DNA of 64,000 nucleotides from Aeromonas sp. FDAARGOS 1405. Its GTDB lineage: Bacteria; Pseudomonadota; Gammaproteobacteria; Enterobacterales; Aeromonadaceae. The notes under the pieces were generated by a model. It did not search any database and was not told the origin of the DNA. It saw only the letters and a program-made list of their open reading frames with translations. The DNA is taken from the NCBI RefSeq assembly GCF_019048265.1, contig NZ_CP077311.1, positions 62,001 to 126,000 of the forward strand. The letters run 5' to 3'. Below are positions 37,459-47,302 of the stretch, piece by piece. How positions within the stretch are numbered: position 1 is the first letter of the stretch; each line of letters opens with the position of its first letter. Both the position numbers and the translations under genes were made by a program.

Positions 37459-39669
37459 TTAATGTCTACGCGCATATGCTTTGAGCAGACTCGGCACATC
37501 CAAAATAAGAGCAATTCCGCCATCACTGGTAATCGTCGCCCCAGCCATGCCTGGGGTACCTTGAAGCAGGTTATCAAGAGGCTTGATGACCACCTCTTCC
37601 TGACCAATCAGGCTGTCTACCACAAATCCGATTTGCTGAGTGCCAATCTGCACTATTACCACATGTCCGGTATCCTGACGTGAACGTTTGTTGGCGCCAC
37701 GAATCAACCATTTGTGCAGATAGAAGAGCGGTATCGCCTTCTCGCGCACAATGATGGTGAGCTGACCATCAACCATGTTGGCTTTTTTCAGGTCCAGATG
37801 GAAAATCTCGTTCACACAACCAAGGGGAAGTGCGAAGGTCTGCTCACCCACTTCAACCATCAGAGTCGGCAGAATGGCTAGCGTCAACGGAACCTTGATT
37901 TCGAGACGGGTACCTTTCCCCCAAGTGGAATCTATATGCACCGACCCATTGAGGCTGACAATGCTGGTTTTAACCACATCCATCCCGACACCACGGCCAG
38001 AGATATCGGAGATCTCGGCCTTGGTTGAAAAGCCCGGGGCAAAAATCAGGTTATAGGCATCGTTGTCGCTCATGCGAGCAGCAGTATCTGCATCCAGAAC
38101 ACCGCGACTGATTGCGATGGACTTGAGTTTCTCAGGATCCATCCCTGCTCCATCATCCTCAATGCAAAGCAGAATATGGTCACCTTGCTGGGAGGCACTA
38201 AGGGTGATCGTCCCTTGCCGCGGTTTGCCCGCTTTCTCCCGCACATCAGGCATTTCGACCCCATGATCGCAGGAGTTGCGAACAAGGTGAACCAGAGGAT
38301 CGGCGAGCGCCTCTACCAGGTTTTTATCAAGATCGGTCTCTTCCCCCACCATCACCAGCTCAATCTCTTTCTTGAGGGTTCTGGCCAGATCACGCACCAC
38401 GCGTGGGAAACGACCAAATACCTTCTTGATTGGCTGCATGCGGGTTTTCATAACCGCACCTTGCAGGTCAGCCGTTACCACATCCAGATTGGCAACCGCC
38501 TTTGACATCTCTTCATCATTGCTGGCAATACCCAGGCTCACCAACCGGTTACGGACCAGTACCAACTCACCTACCATGTTCATGATGACATCGAGAGTCT
38601 TGGTATCCACCCGCACCGTCGTATCGCTTTGCACGGCACTATTTTCTACTGGCGCAGGCGCCGCCTTGGCGGCAGACGCTGGTGCCTTGGCTGCTTCGGC
38701 AGATTTTGCGGGAGCAGCCGGTGCTGGTTTGGCTACAGGAGTGGCCGGTTTGGACGGAGTCACCGCGGCAGGTGCGGCAGGTGCGGCAGGTGCGGCAGGT
38801 GCGGCAGGTGCGGCAGGTGCGGCAGGTGCCAGCGTACTCTGAGGCCCTTGACCACGACCATGCAATTCATCAAGCAGGCGCTCAAACTCATCATCATCGA
38901 TAAGCTCGTCCACCTCTTTTTGCACCGACTTCAGAGGATTCGCCTCTGGCGCCCCCATGTGCTGTCCCTGACCATGGAGTTGATCCAGCAAGGCCTCAAA
39001 CTCATCATCGGTGATATCGCCAGATTGGCCAGCAACAGATGATCCTGCCGCACTCTTGGTTGGTGTGCCCCCCACGCCATGCAACTCATCCAGCAGACGC
39101 TCGAATTCATCAGCTGAAATCTCGTCGATGGAGCCGCCCCCGTTAACAGCTGCAGGATCGCTTGCTTGGTTTATCGGTTCAACGACCTCGGGGTCAGAGA
39201 CAACCTCAACAACAGAAGTAACAGCCTCCGGCTCCATGCCATTAGCACCGCTGGTCGCGGTTCGAAGTTGCTCTTCTCCTTCAGGCTTGCACAACTCGTG
39301 GAGGTCATGGAGCAAATCATCAGACGCAGGACTTGGCGCTTCACGGTTTTGTACTTGGGCGAACATCACGTTTATGGCGTCCAGCGCTTGCAGGATTACA
39401 TCCATAAGCTCGGCAGTCACTGTTCGCTTGCCGTTACGCAAGATATCAAATACGTTTTCGGCACCGTGACATACGTCAACCAACTCACCCAAAGACAGGA
39501 AACCGGCGCCGCCTTTTACAGTGTGGAAACCGCGAAAGATGGCATTTAACAGATTCTTGTCGTCAGGCCGCTTTTCCAAGTCGACCAGTTGCTCAGACAA
39601 CTGTTCCAATATTTCGGATGCTTCGACCAGAAAGTCTTGCAGTATGTCTTCATCAACTTCGAAGGCCAT
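37459..39669 (-). CDS. cheA: Chemotaxis histidine kinase CheA
   Basis: 736 residues. P1 phosphotransfer domain with His49 ([13 protein letters not shown]), then a long variable region (about 110-350), P3 dimerisation, P4 kinase with N-box [12 protein letters not shown] and GRGVGMDVV, and a CheW-like P5. It phosphorylates CheY and CheB. The variable region carries three copies of an acidic motif D-E-F-E-x-L-L-D-x-L-H-G near residues 184-198, 218-232 and 256-270, then an Ala-Ala-Pro tract. No clear P2 domain is seen where E. coli has one. Confidence 0.95.
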   Translation of the reverse strand: MAFEVDEDILQDFLVEASEILEQLSEQLVDLEKRPDDKNLLNAIFRGFHTVKGGAGFLSLGELVDVCHGAENVFDILRNGKRTVTAELMDVILQALDAINVMFAQVQNREAPSPASDDLLHDLHELCKPEGEEQLRTATSGANGMEPEAVTSVVEVVSDPEVVEPINQASDPAAVNGGGSIDEISADEFERLLDELHGVGGTPTKSAAGSSVAGQSGDITDDEFEALLDQLHGQGQHMGAPEANPLKSVQKEVDELIDDDEFERLLDELHGRGQGPQSTLAPAAPAAPAAPAAPAAPAAPAAVTPSKPATPVAKPAPAAPAKSAEAAKAPASAAKAAPAPVENSAVQSDTTVRVDTKTLDVIMNMVGELVLVRNRLVSLGIASNDEEMSKAVANLDVVTADLQGAVMKTRMQPIKKVFGRFPRVVRDLARTLKKEIELVMVGEETDLDKNLVEALADPLVHLVRNSCDHGVEMPDVREKAGKPRQGTITLSASQQGDHILLCIEDDGAGMDPEKLKSIAISRGVLDADTAARMSDNDAYNLIFAPGFSTKAEISDISGRGVGMDVVKTSIVSLNGSVHIDSTWGKGTRLEIKVPLTLAILPTLMVEVGEQTFALPLGCVNEIFHLDLKKANMVDGQLTIIVREKAIPLFYLHKWLIRGANKRSRQDTGHVVIVQIGTQQIGFVVDSLIGQEEVVIKPLDNLLQGTPGMAGATITSDGGIALILDVPSLLKAYARRH
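38765..38827. repeat. Seven tandem 9-base repeats inside cheA
   Basis: The unit GCGGCAGGT is repeated seven times without error (63 bases). On the minus strand it encodes Ala-Ala-Pro repeats in the CheA linker. Each copy is three codons, so a change in copy number keeps the frame. Confidence 0.95.
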
Positions 39670-39680
39670 GCGTCACTCCA

Positions 39681-40421
39681 TTAGAATCCCAAGCTAGACA
39701 GCAGATCGTCCACATCATCCTGACCATTGACTACATCGGCACGCGCCTCTGGATTCATGATTGGGCCTTCGGCTTCAATCCCGTTCGCAGGGAGAGTTCG
39801 AGTTGCATGCTCAGCTGCAGCCTCACCAAACATAGTCAGCATTTCTATTAATTTTGTTTCGACTTCCTGAACCAGCTTGATGACCTTGCGGATCATCTGT
39901 CCTGTCAAATCCTGGAAGTCTTGTGCCATCAGTATTTCTGTCAGCAGTTGTCGTAACTTATCGGCATCTGATTCAGAAGCCTTAATGAAATCATCGAGTT
40001 GATGGCATAAGGACTTAAACTGTCCCACGCTCATATCCCTGGACATCAGTGCATTCCAGTTCGGCATCACCAACTGGATATTATCATTCAGGCGATCAGC
40101 TATCGGCAGACTAGCCTCAACAGCATCCATGGTGCGATTAGCAGCCTTATCGGTCATATCGATGACATAATTGAGGCGCTCCCGCGCATCGGGAATGTCA
40201 TGGGTGGCCAAATCGGGAATTCGGGGGTCGAGACGAAATTCTTGAAGTGAGTTATGCAGTTGTCGGGTCAGCTGACCAACTTTATCAAACAGATCGGCTG
40301 CGTTGGGGGCACATACATTGGCAAGCAGTTCATCGGCCAGCTCGAATTCACCTTGCTCCAGATGAGCAACAAGCATCCTTGCCTGGTCGAGCGAAATCAT
40401 TGCTCTCGTTTTGGCCATCAT
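39681..40421 (-). CDS. cheZ: CheY phosphatase CheZ
   Basis: 246 residues, mainly helical, forming a long four-helix-bundle dimer. The catalytic glutamine is in AQDFQDLTGQMIRKV and the C-terminal CheY-binding peptide DDVDDLLSSLGF is complete. It dephosphorylates CheY-P to end the motor signal. Two ATG codons in a row begin the gene. Confidence 0.95.
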   Translation of the reverse strand: MMAKTRAMISLDQARMLVAHLEQGEFELADELLANVCAPNAADLFDKVGQLTRQLHNSLQEFRLDPRIPDLATHDIPDARERLNYVIDMTDKAANRTMDAVEASLPIADRLNDNIQLVMPNWNALMSRDMSVGQFKSLCHQLDDFIKASESDADKLRQLLTEILMAQDFQDLTGQMIRKVIKLVQEVETKLIEMLTMFGEAAAEHATRTLPANGIEAEGPIMNPEARADVVNGQDDVDDLLSSLGF

Positions 40422-40433
40422 CCCTGCTGCTCC

Positions 40434-40817
40434 TTAGCCAAGGCGTTCAAAAATTTTGTCGAGTTTTTCTTTGAGCGTTGCTGCAGTGAAAGGCTTGACG
40501 ATATAACCGTTAACGCCGGCTTGCGCGGCTTCAATGATCTGCTCACGTTTGGCTTCCGCCGTCACCATCAGCACCGGCAGATGCTTGAGCTTCTCATCGA
40601 CACGAATGGCTTTCAGCAGGTCGATACCTTGCATGCCTGGCATGTTCCAGTCAGTAACCACAAACTGGAAATCACCATTTTTCAGCATCGGCAGTGCTGT
40701 GTTGCCATCATCCGCTTCATGGGTATTGTTGAACCCAAGGTCGCGCAGCAAGTTCTTGATAATCCGGCGCATCGTTGAAAAATCGTCAACAATGAGGATT
40801 TTCATGTTCTTGTCCAA
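40434..40817 (-). CDS. cheY: Chemotaxis response regulator CheY
   Basis: 127 residues if translation begins at the TTG at 40817, which has a strong GAGGAGG site five bases upstream; an in-frame GTG seven codons earlier (40838) and an ATG four codons later are alternatives. The phospho-acceptor is Asp56 (VVTDWNMPG), with Asp11, Asp12, the Thr and the Lys of VKPFTA. CheY-P binds FliM/FliN and changes motor rotation. It starts the cheYZAB set. Confidence 0.95.
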   Translation of the reverse strand: MDKNMKILIVDDFSTMRRIIKNLLRDLGFNNTHEADDGNTALPMLKNGDFQFVVTDWNMPGMQGIDLLKAIRVDEKLKHLPVLMVTAEAKREQIIEAAQAGVNGYIVKPFTAATLKEKLDKIFERLG

Positions 40818-40928
40818 AATTCCCTCCTCAATAGCCACCTGAGTGGCTCACTTACATGATGCTAAAAATGGGTTGTGTCATGCGGATTATGCCTTAGAGT
40901 TTCATCTCAGTGTAGCCAGTACAAACAC

Positions 40929-41648
40929 TTATAGATGCCAATCTCTCAAACGAGCGCGCAGTCTGTGCATTGCTTGGCTATGTATCTGACTCACGCGAGA
41001 CTCACTCACATTCAAAACCTCACCAATTTCACGTAAATTCAGCTCTTCATCGTAGTAAAGAGAGAGAACCAGAGCTTCTCTCTCTGGTAAGCGACCGATT
41101 TGCTCCGACAGTTGAATTTGAAATCGTTCTGCGGCCAGTTCATCAAACCCGGAGCCTGACGGTGCTTCATCAGGGTTACCGATCACATCCTCACTGACCC
41201 CCAAATCCTCGATACCGATGATCTTGCCGCAGGAGACATCCTGCAACATGACATGATAATCAGCGAGAGAGACTCCCATTTGCGCTGCGACTTCCGTATC
41301 ACGAGCATCCCGTCCATTGGCTTGCTCAACATTTTCGATCGCTTCTGCAATCGCTCGGCTGTTTCGATGCACGGAACGAGGCACCCAGTCACCACGCCGG
41401 ATCTCATCCAGCATGGCACCACGGATACGAATCCCGGCATAGGTCTCGAAACTGGCCCCCTTGCTACCATCAAAGTTCCGCGACGCTTCGAGAAGCCCAA
41501 TCATACCTGCCTGGATCAGGTCATCCAGCAAGACACTGCTTGGCAGGCGAGCCAGCAAATGCTGGGCAATCCGCTTGACCAGTGGAGCATGGCGCTCTAC
41601 CAGCAGATAGGAATCCTGATGACGCAAGTACGCTTGGGCTTTATTCAC
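40929..41648 (-). CDS. fliA: Flagellar sigma factor FliA (sigma-28)
   Basis: 239 residues, the E. coli length, from the GTG at 41648, with GGAAGG upstream. Regions 2-4 are all present: LLDDLIQAGMIGLLEA, IRIRGAMLDEIRRGDWVPRSVHR, and the helix-turn-helix YYDEELNLREIGEVLNVSESRVSQIHSQA. It directs late flagellar and chemotaxis genes and is held in check by FlgM, not seen here. The start overlaps the flhG end by eight bases, so FliA is made in step with FlhG. Confidence 0.94.
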   Translation of the reverse strand: MNKAQAYLRHQDSYLLVERHAPLVKRIAQHLLARLPSSVLLDDLIQAGMIGLLEASRNFDGSKGASFETYAGIRIRGAMLDEIRRGDWVPRSVHRNSRAIAEAIENVEQANGRDARDTEVAAQMGVSLADYHVMLQDVSCGKIIGIEDLGVSEDVIGNPDEAPSGSGFDELAAERFQIQLSEQIGRLPEREALVLSLYYDEELNLREIGEVLNVSESRVSQIHSQAMHRLRARLRDWHL

Positions 41649-42525
41649 GGGAACCTTCCTGTGTGGTGGCCTGAGTCTGTAACAGATTCTCCAGGAAAAA
41701 CTCCAGATGACCGCCAGGCTGGTTGGGTACCGGCCAGCTAGCCGCTTTGTTGGCCAATGCGCGGAAAGCCAAAGCCGCCGGCGACTTGGGAAACGCCTCG
41801 ACAATCAGTTTCTGCTTGCGTACTGCTGCGCGTAAATTGGTGTCATAAGGCACGCAGGCAACCAGTTCCAGTGACGTATCGAGGAAACGATCCGTTACCC
41901 GGGTCAGCTTGGCAAAAAGCTCCTGCCCTTCGCGCAGGCTGCGTACCATGTTTGCCACTACCTTGAAGCGAAATACACCGTGCTCTTTGGAAAGGATCTT
42001 GATAAGGGCATAGGCATCGGTAATAGAGGTAGGCTCGTCACACACCACCACCATGATGTCCTGCGCGGCGCGGGTGAAACTCAGCACCATGTCCGAGATC
42101 CCCGCCGCCGTATCCACCATCAGAATATCAACCTGGGTCTTCATCTCGCTGAAGGCGCGGATCAGTCCGGCATGTTGTACCGGCGAAAGCTCGACCATAG
42201 ACTGGGTCCCCGAGGTTGCAGGCACAATCATCATGCCGTACGGTCCCTCAACGATAATGTCGTCGATCGTGCACTCGCCTGCCAGCACGTGAGAGAGATT
42301 GCGATGAACCCGCAACCCCAGCATGACGTCAACATTTGCCAGACCAAGGTCAGCATCCAGCACCATCACCCGTTTGCCTTGGGCCGCCATGGCTCCCGCC
42401 ACGTTCAGGGTCACGTTGGTCTTGCCTACGCCACCTTTACCACCGGAAACGGCGATCACTTTTACTCGATTGTTTTGACGCATTTTGCGCAGACCACTCG
42501 CCTGATCCATATACATGTTACTCAT
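41641..42525 (-). CDS. flhG: Flagellar number regulator FlhG (FleN), MinD-like ATPase
   Basis: 294 residues from the ATG at 42525, which has GGAG and overlaps the flhF stop. Walker A SGGKGGVGKTNVTLNVA and DADLGLANVDVMLGL mark a ParA/MinD ATPase. The N-terminal DQASGLRK matches the DQAxxLR helix that stimulates FlhF GTPase. In polar flagellates FlhG limits flagellum number and restrains the master regulator FlrA/FleQ. Confidence 0.93.
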   Translation of the reverse strand: MSNMYMDQASGLRKMRQNNRVKVIAVSGGKGGVGKTNVTLNVAGAMAAQGKRVMVLDADLGLANVDVMLGLRVHRNLSHVLAGECTIDDIIVEGPYGMMIVPATSGTQSMVELSPVQHAGLIRAFSEMKTQVDILMVDTAAGISDMVLSFTRAAQDIMVVVCDEPTSITDAYALIKILSKEHGVFRFKVVANMVRSLREGQELFAKLTRVTDRFLDTSLELVACVPYDTNLRAAVRKQKLIVEAFPKSPAALAFRALANKAASWPVPNQPGGHLEFFLENLLQTQATTQEGSRE

Positions 42526-43942
42526 AAAACTCCGAATCTTCGGCCTCGCCAAAGCCTGTGCCCCAGAAATAGGGCTCCTCTGTTTCTCGCTCCAGCGAGC
42601 CCATGGCAGCTCCGACGAGCTGCGCCGCATTGGCAACCTGAATATCTTCCGGAACCCGCTGCCCATCAGTGATGTAACTGATAGGCAAGGCATTCTGGAT
42701 ACACACGTTAATTACTTCGCCCAGATTCAGACTCTCATCCAACTTTGTAAGTATGCAGCCGCTCAAGGGAATGCGCCGGAAATGGTCAACCGCTTCCTGC
42801 ATTACCCGACGCTGGGAAGTTGCCGACATCACCAGATAGCTGCGGATCCTCACCTTGGCATTTTTGACCAGGGTATCGAGCTGCTCGGTCAGCCGGATAT
42901 CCCGTTGCCCCACGCCTGCCGTATCGATCAATACCAGCCGGCGGTGACGGAACTGATAGAGGGCATTGGCCAGCTCTTCGGCATCACGCACCTGACGTAC
43001 CGGACAGCCCATGATCCGGCCATAAGTCTGTAATTGCTCATGAGCCCCGATCCGGTAGTTGTCAGTGGTGATAAGGGCCACCTGCTCGGCGCCATACTTC
43101 ATGGCAAAACGGGCTGCCAATTTGGCAATGGTGGTCGTCTTGCCCACCCCTGTTGGCCCCAGCAGAGCAACCGCGCCCCCCTGACGTAAAATTTCGTCTT
43201 CACTGATCTTGAGCTGAGCCGTCAACACTTCAGCCAACTGGGCCATCGCCTGATGGATAGGCATGTCTTCAGGGATCAGCCCAGCCAGTTGATCGGAAAA
43301 GGCATCGTCAAAGCCCATCTTCTTGAGCTCTTTGATGAGCAGGGCACGCATCGGCTCGCGTCGTTCAACCTCCTGCCACATCAGACCGGAGATCTGGTGC
43401 TCCAGCAGTTTACGGATGCTGGCCATCTCCTTGCGCATCCCCTCCATCTCCTGATCCCGCTGGGCAGGTTGATGGGCCCGTTGGCCGGATACGACACGCG
43501 CCTTGGGTTTGGCAGGTTCCGGGACTGTGCCCCACTGTCCCTGCTCGGCCAGCGTTCTGGGCACTGCATTGGCAGCAGCCAGACCAGCCGATTGGGTGTT
43601 GCCCATGGGAGCCCCATTGCCAGGCTTCAGTTTCTGCTGACGCGCGAGGAGGGCGGCCAGGGTATCAGCATAATGTTCGTTCTGTTCCTGAACCTTTGCG
43701 GGCTCGGGACGGGTCATCTGCCGAGCAGCAGACGAAATATTGACGCTCTCATCGTTCAGCTGACGGCGAACCGGCGCATCTTTGGGGCCCGGAACCTGGG
43801 ATTGATAATCAACAGCGGCGACTATCTCTACCCCCCCGGTAACCTTCTTGTTGGACATTATGACGGCATCGGGCCCGAGCGTCTCCTTGACCTCGGCCAG
43901 AGCCGTTCGCATGTCCTTGGCAAAAAACCGCTTAATCTTCAC
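42518..43942 (-). CDS. flhF: Flagellar placement GTPase FlhF
   Basis: 474 residues from a GTG. An N-terminal B domain (MKIKRFFAKDMRTALAEVKE), a proline/glutamine-rich linker, then an SRP-type GTPase: GPTGVGKTTTIAKLAARFA, LITTDNYRIGAHEQLQTY, DTAGVGQRD and LTKLDESLNLG. FlhF marks the pole for the new flagellum and recruits FliF. It ends inside the start of its partner flhG. Confidence 0.94.
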   Translation of the reverse strand: MKIKRFFAKDMRTALAEVKETLGPDAVIMSNKKVTGGVEIVAAVDYQSQVPGPKDAPVRRQLNDESVNISSAARQMTRPEPAKVQEQNEHYADTLAALLARQQKLKPGNGAPMGNTQSAGLAAANAVPRTLAEQGQWGTVPEPAKPKARVVSGQRAHQPAQRDQEMEGMRKEMASIRKLLEHQISGLMWQEVERREPMRALLIKELKKMGFDDAFSDQLAGLIPEDMPIHQAMAQLAEVLTAQLKISEDEILRQGGAVALLGPTGVGKTTTIAKLAARFAMKYGAEQVALITTDNYRIGAHEQLQTYGRIMGCPVRQVRDAEELANALYQFRHRRLVLIDTAGVGQRDIRLTEQLDTLVKNAKVRIRSYLVMSATSQRRVMQEAVDHFRRIPLSGCILTKLDESLNLGEVINVCIQNALPISYITDGQRVPEDIQVANAAQLVGAAMGSLERETEEPYFWGTGFGEAEDSEFYE

Positions 43943-43958
43943 CCGTCGTCTCCGCTAA

Positions 43959-46064
43959 CTAGTTCTGCCCTACCGCACTGACGATGCGAATCTGCTTGTC
44001 GTCCGGCACTTCCTGATAGGACAGCACACGTAATCCAGGAATGGCATTCTTGACAAATTTCGCCAGGGTATTGCGCAGGATCCCCGATGTCAGAAGCACA
44101 GCCGGTTGGCCTTCCAATTCTTGTCGTTGAGTGGCTTCCACCAGTGAACGCTGCATTCGCTCCGCCAGACCCGGCTCAATACCGGCGCCATCACCACCAC
44201 CCGCTTGCAAAGACTGATGCAATATACGTTCCAATTCAGGTGCCAATGTAATCACCGGTAGCTCGGGATCAGGGCCGGCAATCTCCTGAACAATCAGGCG
44301 ACGCAGGGCAATCCGGCAAGCCGCGGTGAGCACTTCCGGATCCGGGCTGCGCGGCGCGTATTCCACCAGGGTCTGCAGGATAGTGCGCATATCGCGAATT
44401 GGCACCCCTTCATTGAGCAAATTCTGCAATACCTTCACAAGGTTACCCATGCTGATCACTTCAGGCACAAGCCCTTCGACCAGTTTGCTCTGATGTTTGC
44501 CAATCATGTCGAGCAACTGCTGTACCTCGTCATGGCCGAGCAACAGTGACGCATGGTTGGTCAAGATCTGGCTCAAATGGGTGGCAACTACGGTCGCAGT
44601 ATCCACCACTGTATACCCCAGGGTCTGCGCCTGTGACACCTGCTCCTTGGCTACCCACACTGCTTCAAGTCCAAACGCAGGATCCCGAGTGGCAATCCCC
44701 TGGATCTGGCCGAATACCTGCCCCGGGTTGATGGCCATCTCTTTATCATGGTAGACGTTGGCCTCGCCGGTACTGACTCCCATCAAGGTGATGCGATATT
44801 GGTTGGGTGCCAAATCCAGGTTGTCGCGAATGTGGACAGCAGGCACCAGAAAGCCCAGCTCTTGCGAGAGTTTCTTGCGCACCCCTTTGATCCGGTTGAG
44901 CAGTTCGCCCCCCTGATTGCGATCCACCAGCGGGATTAGCTGGTAACCCACTTCCAACCCGATGATGTCTACCGGCATCACATCGTCCCAGCTCAACTCT
45001 TTCTGCTCATGCGATGGCTGATCTGCACTGGTCGGCATCAACTCGCCACTGGCTGCTTTGGCTACCGCCAGTTTCTCGCGGCGCAGCAGCCACCAGGCTC
45101 CGGCGGCAGCGAGCGCCCCCAGACTCAGGAAGGCGAAGTGCGGCATCCCCGGCACCAACCCCATCATCAGCAGGATACCGGCAGAGATGATCAAGGCCTT
45201 GGGGTTATCGAACAGTTGGCCTAATACCGCTGTGCCCATATCCTGATCGGTATTCTGACGGGTCACTATGATGGCAGCGGCGATGGAGAGCAGCAGGGAG
45301 GGGATCTGCGCCACCAGACCGTCACCGATCGCCAGCAGGGTATAGATCTCGGCAGACTCGCTGAAGGTAAGATGATGCTGCATCATCCCGATGATGAAAC
45401 CGCCGATGATGTTGATGAAGAGGATCATGATGCCTGCTATCGCATCACCTTTGACGAACTTGGAGGCACCATCCATGGAGCCATAGAAATCGGCTTCCTG
45501 GGTTACATCAAGGCGACGCTTCTTCGCCTCTTCCTGATTGATGAGACCGGCATTCAAATCGGCATCGATAGCCATCTGTTTACCCGGCATCGCATCCAGG
45601 GTAAAACGGGCACTCACTTCCGCGATCCGCCCGGCACCCTTGGTGATAACTACAAAGTTGATGATCATCAGGATGGTAAAGACGATGATACCGACCGCAT
45701 AGTTGCCGCCGATCACCACGTTACCGAATGCCTCGATCACATGGCCTGCCGCTGCACTGCCATTGTGACCTTCCAGCAGCACCACCCGGGTCGAGGCCAC
45801 GTTCAACGCCAGCCGCAGCAAGGTGGCGAGCAGCAATACGGTCGGGAAGGCAGCAAATTCGAGGGGGCGCCGAGTATAAACAGATACCAGCAGCACCACG
45901 ATAGAGAGTGCAATGTTGAAAGAGAAGAGCACATCTAGCATCAGCGGGGGGATGGGTAACACCACCATGCCGAGCGCAGCCAATACCAGCAGAGGGGTAC
46001 CAAGGCCTTTGCTCAACACTCCCCGAGACTGCTTTAACTGGCCCAATACTGCCTTGAAATCCAT
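43959..46064 (-). CDS. flhA: Flagellar export gate protein FlhA
   Basis: 701 residues from the ATG at 46064. Eight membrane helices with the FHIPEP-family signature region (RLALNVASTRVVLL, TKGAGRIAEVSARFTLDAMPGKQMAIDADL), then a large cytosolic domain from about residue 350 that docks export chaperones. FlhA forms the nonameric ring of the flagellar type III export gate. The 107 bases before it hold a sigma-54 promoter. Confidence 0.95.
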   Translation of the reverse strand: MDFKAVLGQLKQSRGVLSKGLGTPLLVLAALGMVVLPIPPLMLDVLFSFNIALSIVVLLVSVYTRRPLEFAAFPTVLLLATLLRLALNVASTRVVLLEGHNGSAAAGHVIEAFGNVVIGGNYAVGIIVFTILMIINFVVITKGAGRIAEVSARFTLDAMPGKQMAIDADLNAGLINQEEAKKRRLDVTQEADFYGSMDGASKFVKGDAIAGIMILFINIIGGFIIGMMQHHLTFSESAEIYTLLAIGDGLVAQIPSLLLSIAAAIIVTRQNTDQDMGTAVLGQLFDNPKALIISAGILLMMGLVPGMPHFAFLSLGALAAAGAWWLLRREKLAVAKAASGELMPTSADQPSHEQKELSWDDVMPVDIIGLEVGYQLIPLVDRNQGGELLNRIKGVRKKLSQELGFLVPAVHIRDNLDLAPNQYRITLMGVSTGEANVYHDKEMAINPGQVFGQIQGIATRDPAFGLEAVWVAKEQVSQAQTLGYTVVDTATVVATHLSQILTNHASLLLGHDEVQQLLDMIGKHQSKLVEGLVPEVISMGNLVKVLQNLLNEGVPIRDMRTILQTLVEYAPRSPDPEVLTAACRIALRRLIVQEIAGPDPELPVITLAPELERILHQSLQAGGGDGAGIEPGLAERMQRSLVEATQRQELEGQPAVLLTSGILRNTLAKFVKNAIPGLRVLSYQEVPDDKQIRIVSAVGQN

Positions 46065-46102
46065 CGCTCTTCTCAATGTCAACCTGCTGGTGCCAGATTA
46101 AA

Positions 46103-46117
46103 GCAAACATTAAGCCA
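46103..46117 (-). promoter_or_regulatory. Putative sigma-54 promoter of flhA
   Basis: On the minus strand TGGCTT-AATGT-TTGC: the -24 GG and -12 GC are correctly spaced and the -12 element is perfect; two of six bases in the -24 element differ from TGGCAC. A start near 46091 leaves a 27-base leader to the flhA ATG. Confidence 0.6.
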
Positions 46118-46171
46118 ACAATACAACACATTGAAATACAATGAATTTATTTTTACAACGTCAGAACTTTG

Positions 46172-47302
46172 TCATTTGCGATATTCGGTCGGAATGGGGA
46201 GATCCTTGGCCAGCGGCTGAGGACGGCGCCCCTGGCCACGGCGGAATTTCTTGAGCTGGAAGACATAGGCCAGAACCTGAGCAACCGCCGCAAACAGCCC
46301 TTCCGGAATCTCGCGGCCCAACTCGGTAGAGTGGTAGATAGCCCGGGTCAAGGCCGGTGACGGCATGATGGGTATCTCGTATTCTCTGGCTATCTCCCTG
46401 ATCTTCATTGCAATTTCATCAGTGCCCTTGGCCACGACCTTGGGTGCGGCACCGGGTTTGCCCGCATCATACTTGAGCGCCACCGAGTAGTGGGTCGGGT
46501 TGGTGATCACCACATCGGCCTTGGGTACATCCCCCATCATCCGGCGCATCGCCATCTGCATCTGCAACTGGCGGATCTTGCCCTTTACCTCGGGTTTACC
46601 CTCGCTATCCTTGAACTCGTCCTTCACCTCCTGCTTGGTCATCTTGAGCTGACGCATATGGTTCCATTGCTGGAACGGTACATCGATGGCCACAATGGGC
46701 AACAAGGCACAGCAAAGGATGATCAGCATCCACAAAAAAAGGTCAAGGGCATCTATGATACCGCCGGGAAAGCCCTCCATGGAGAGGTTAAGCAGATGAT
46801 TAAACTGGCTTGAGAGCATCCACCAGGCAAACAGAGTAATGAACACCACCTTGGCGATGGACTTGACCAGCTCGATCAGTGACTGCACTCCAAACATTCG
46901 CTTGAACCCGCTGATGGGGCTCATCTTGCTGAATTTCGGCATCATTGCCTCAGTGGAGAAGTTCATTCCCCCCATCAGGATATTGCCGATAAAAGCCGCG
47001 ATGGCGACCAGAGCGAAGAGCAGTCCGAGCGGAAACACCAGTTCCCCCAGCAGCGCCGGCACCATGGCTACCATGGCATTGGGATCGAAAGCCTGCTCTC
47101 TGTTTAGCGTGAAGCCCATAGTCACCACCTTGAGCATGGCGCTCGCCAGGTAACCCTTGATCAACAGCAGGCCAAAGACGGCTGACAACAGTACGCTGGC
47201 AGTTCCCAGCTCTTTTGAACGTGCAATCTGCCCTTTTTCACGGGCTTGTTGCAGTCGTTTGCCCGTGGGTTGTTCGGTACGTTCCTGGTCGGTATCAGCC
47301 AT
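46172..47302 (-). CDS. flhB: Flagellar export switch protein FlhB
   Basis: 376 residues from the ATG at 47302 (GGAGG upstream). Four membrane helices and a cytosolic domain with the self-cleaving NPTH motif (VVITNPTHYSVALKYD, near residue 266), which switches export from rod/hook to filament proteins after a signal from FliK. It overlaps fliR by eight bases. Confidence 0.95.
   Translation of the reverse strand: MADTDQERTEQPTGKRLQQAREKGQIARSKELGTASVLLSAVFGLLLIKGYLASAMLKVVTMGFTLNREQAFDPNAMVAMVPALLGELVFPLGLLFALVAIAAFIGNILMGGMNFSTEAMMPKFSKMSPISGFKRMFGVQSLIELVKSIAKVVFITLFAWWMLSSQFNHLLNLSMEGFPGGIIDALDLFLWMLIILCCALLPIVAIDVPFQQWNHMRQLKMTKQEVKDEFKDSEGKPEVKGKIRQLQMQMAMRRMMGDVPKADVVITNPTHYSVALKYDAGKPGAAPKVVAKGTDEIAMKIREIAREYEIPIMPSPALTRAIYHSTELGREIPEGLFAAVAQVLAYVFQLKKFRRGQGRRPQPLAKDLPIPTEYRK

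Noticed and set aside
38765..38827. CRISPR-like array
   Set aside because: The repeats are contiguous, without spacers, and lie in frame inside cheA.
40839..40928. Sigma-28 or sigma-54 promoter before cheY
   Set aside because: No sequence in the gap has both boxes with proper spacing.
46070..46096. TGGCAC on the minus strand close to the flhA start as a second sigma-54 promoter
   Set aside because: No TTGC element at the correct distance; the TGGCTT-N5-TTGC site a little upstream fits better.
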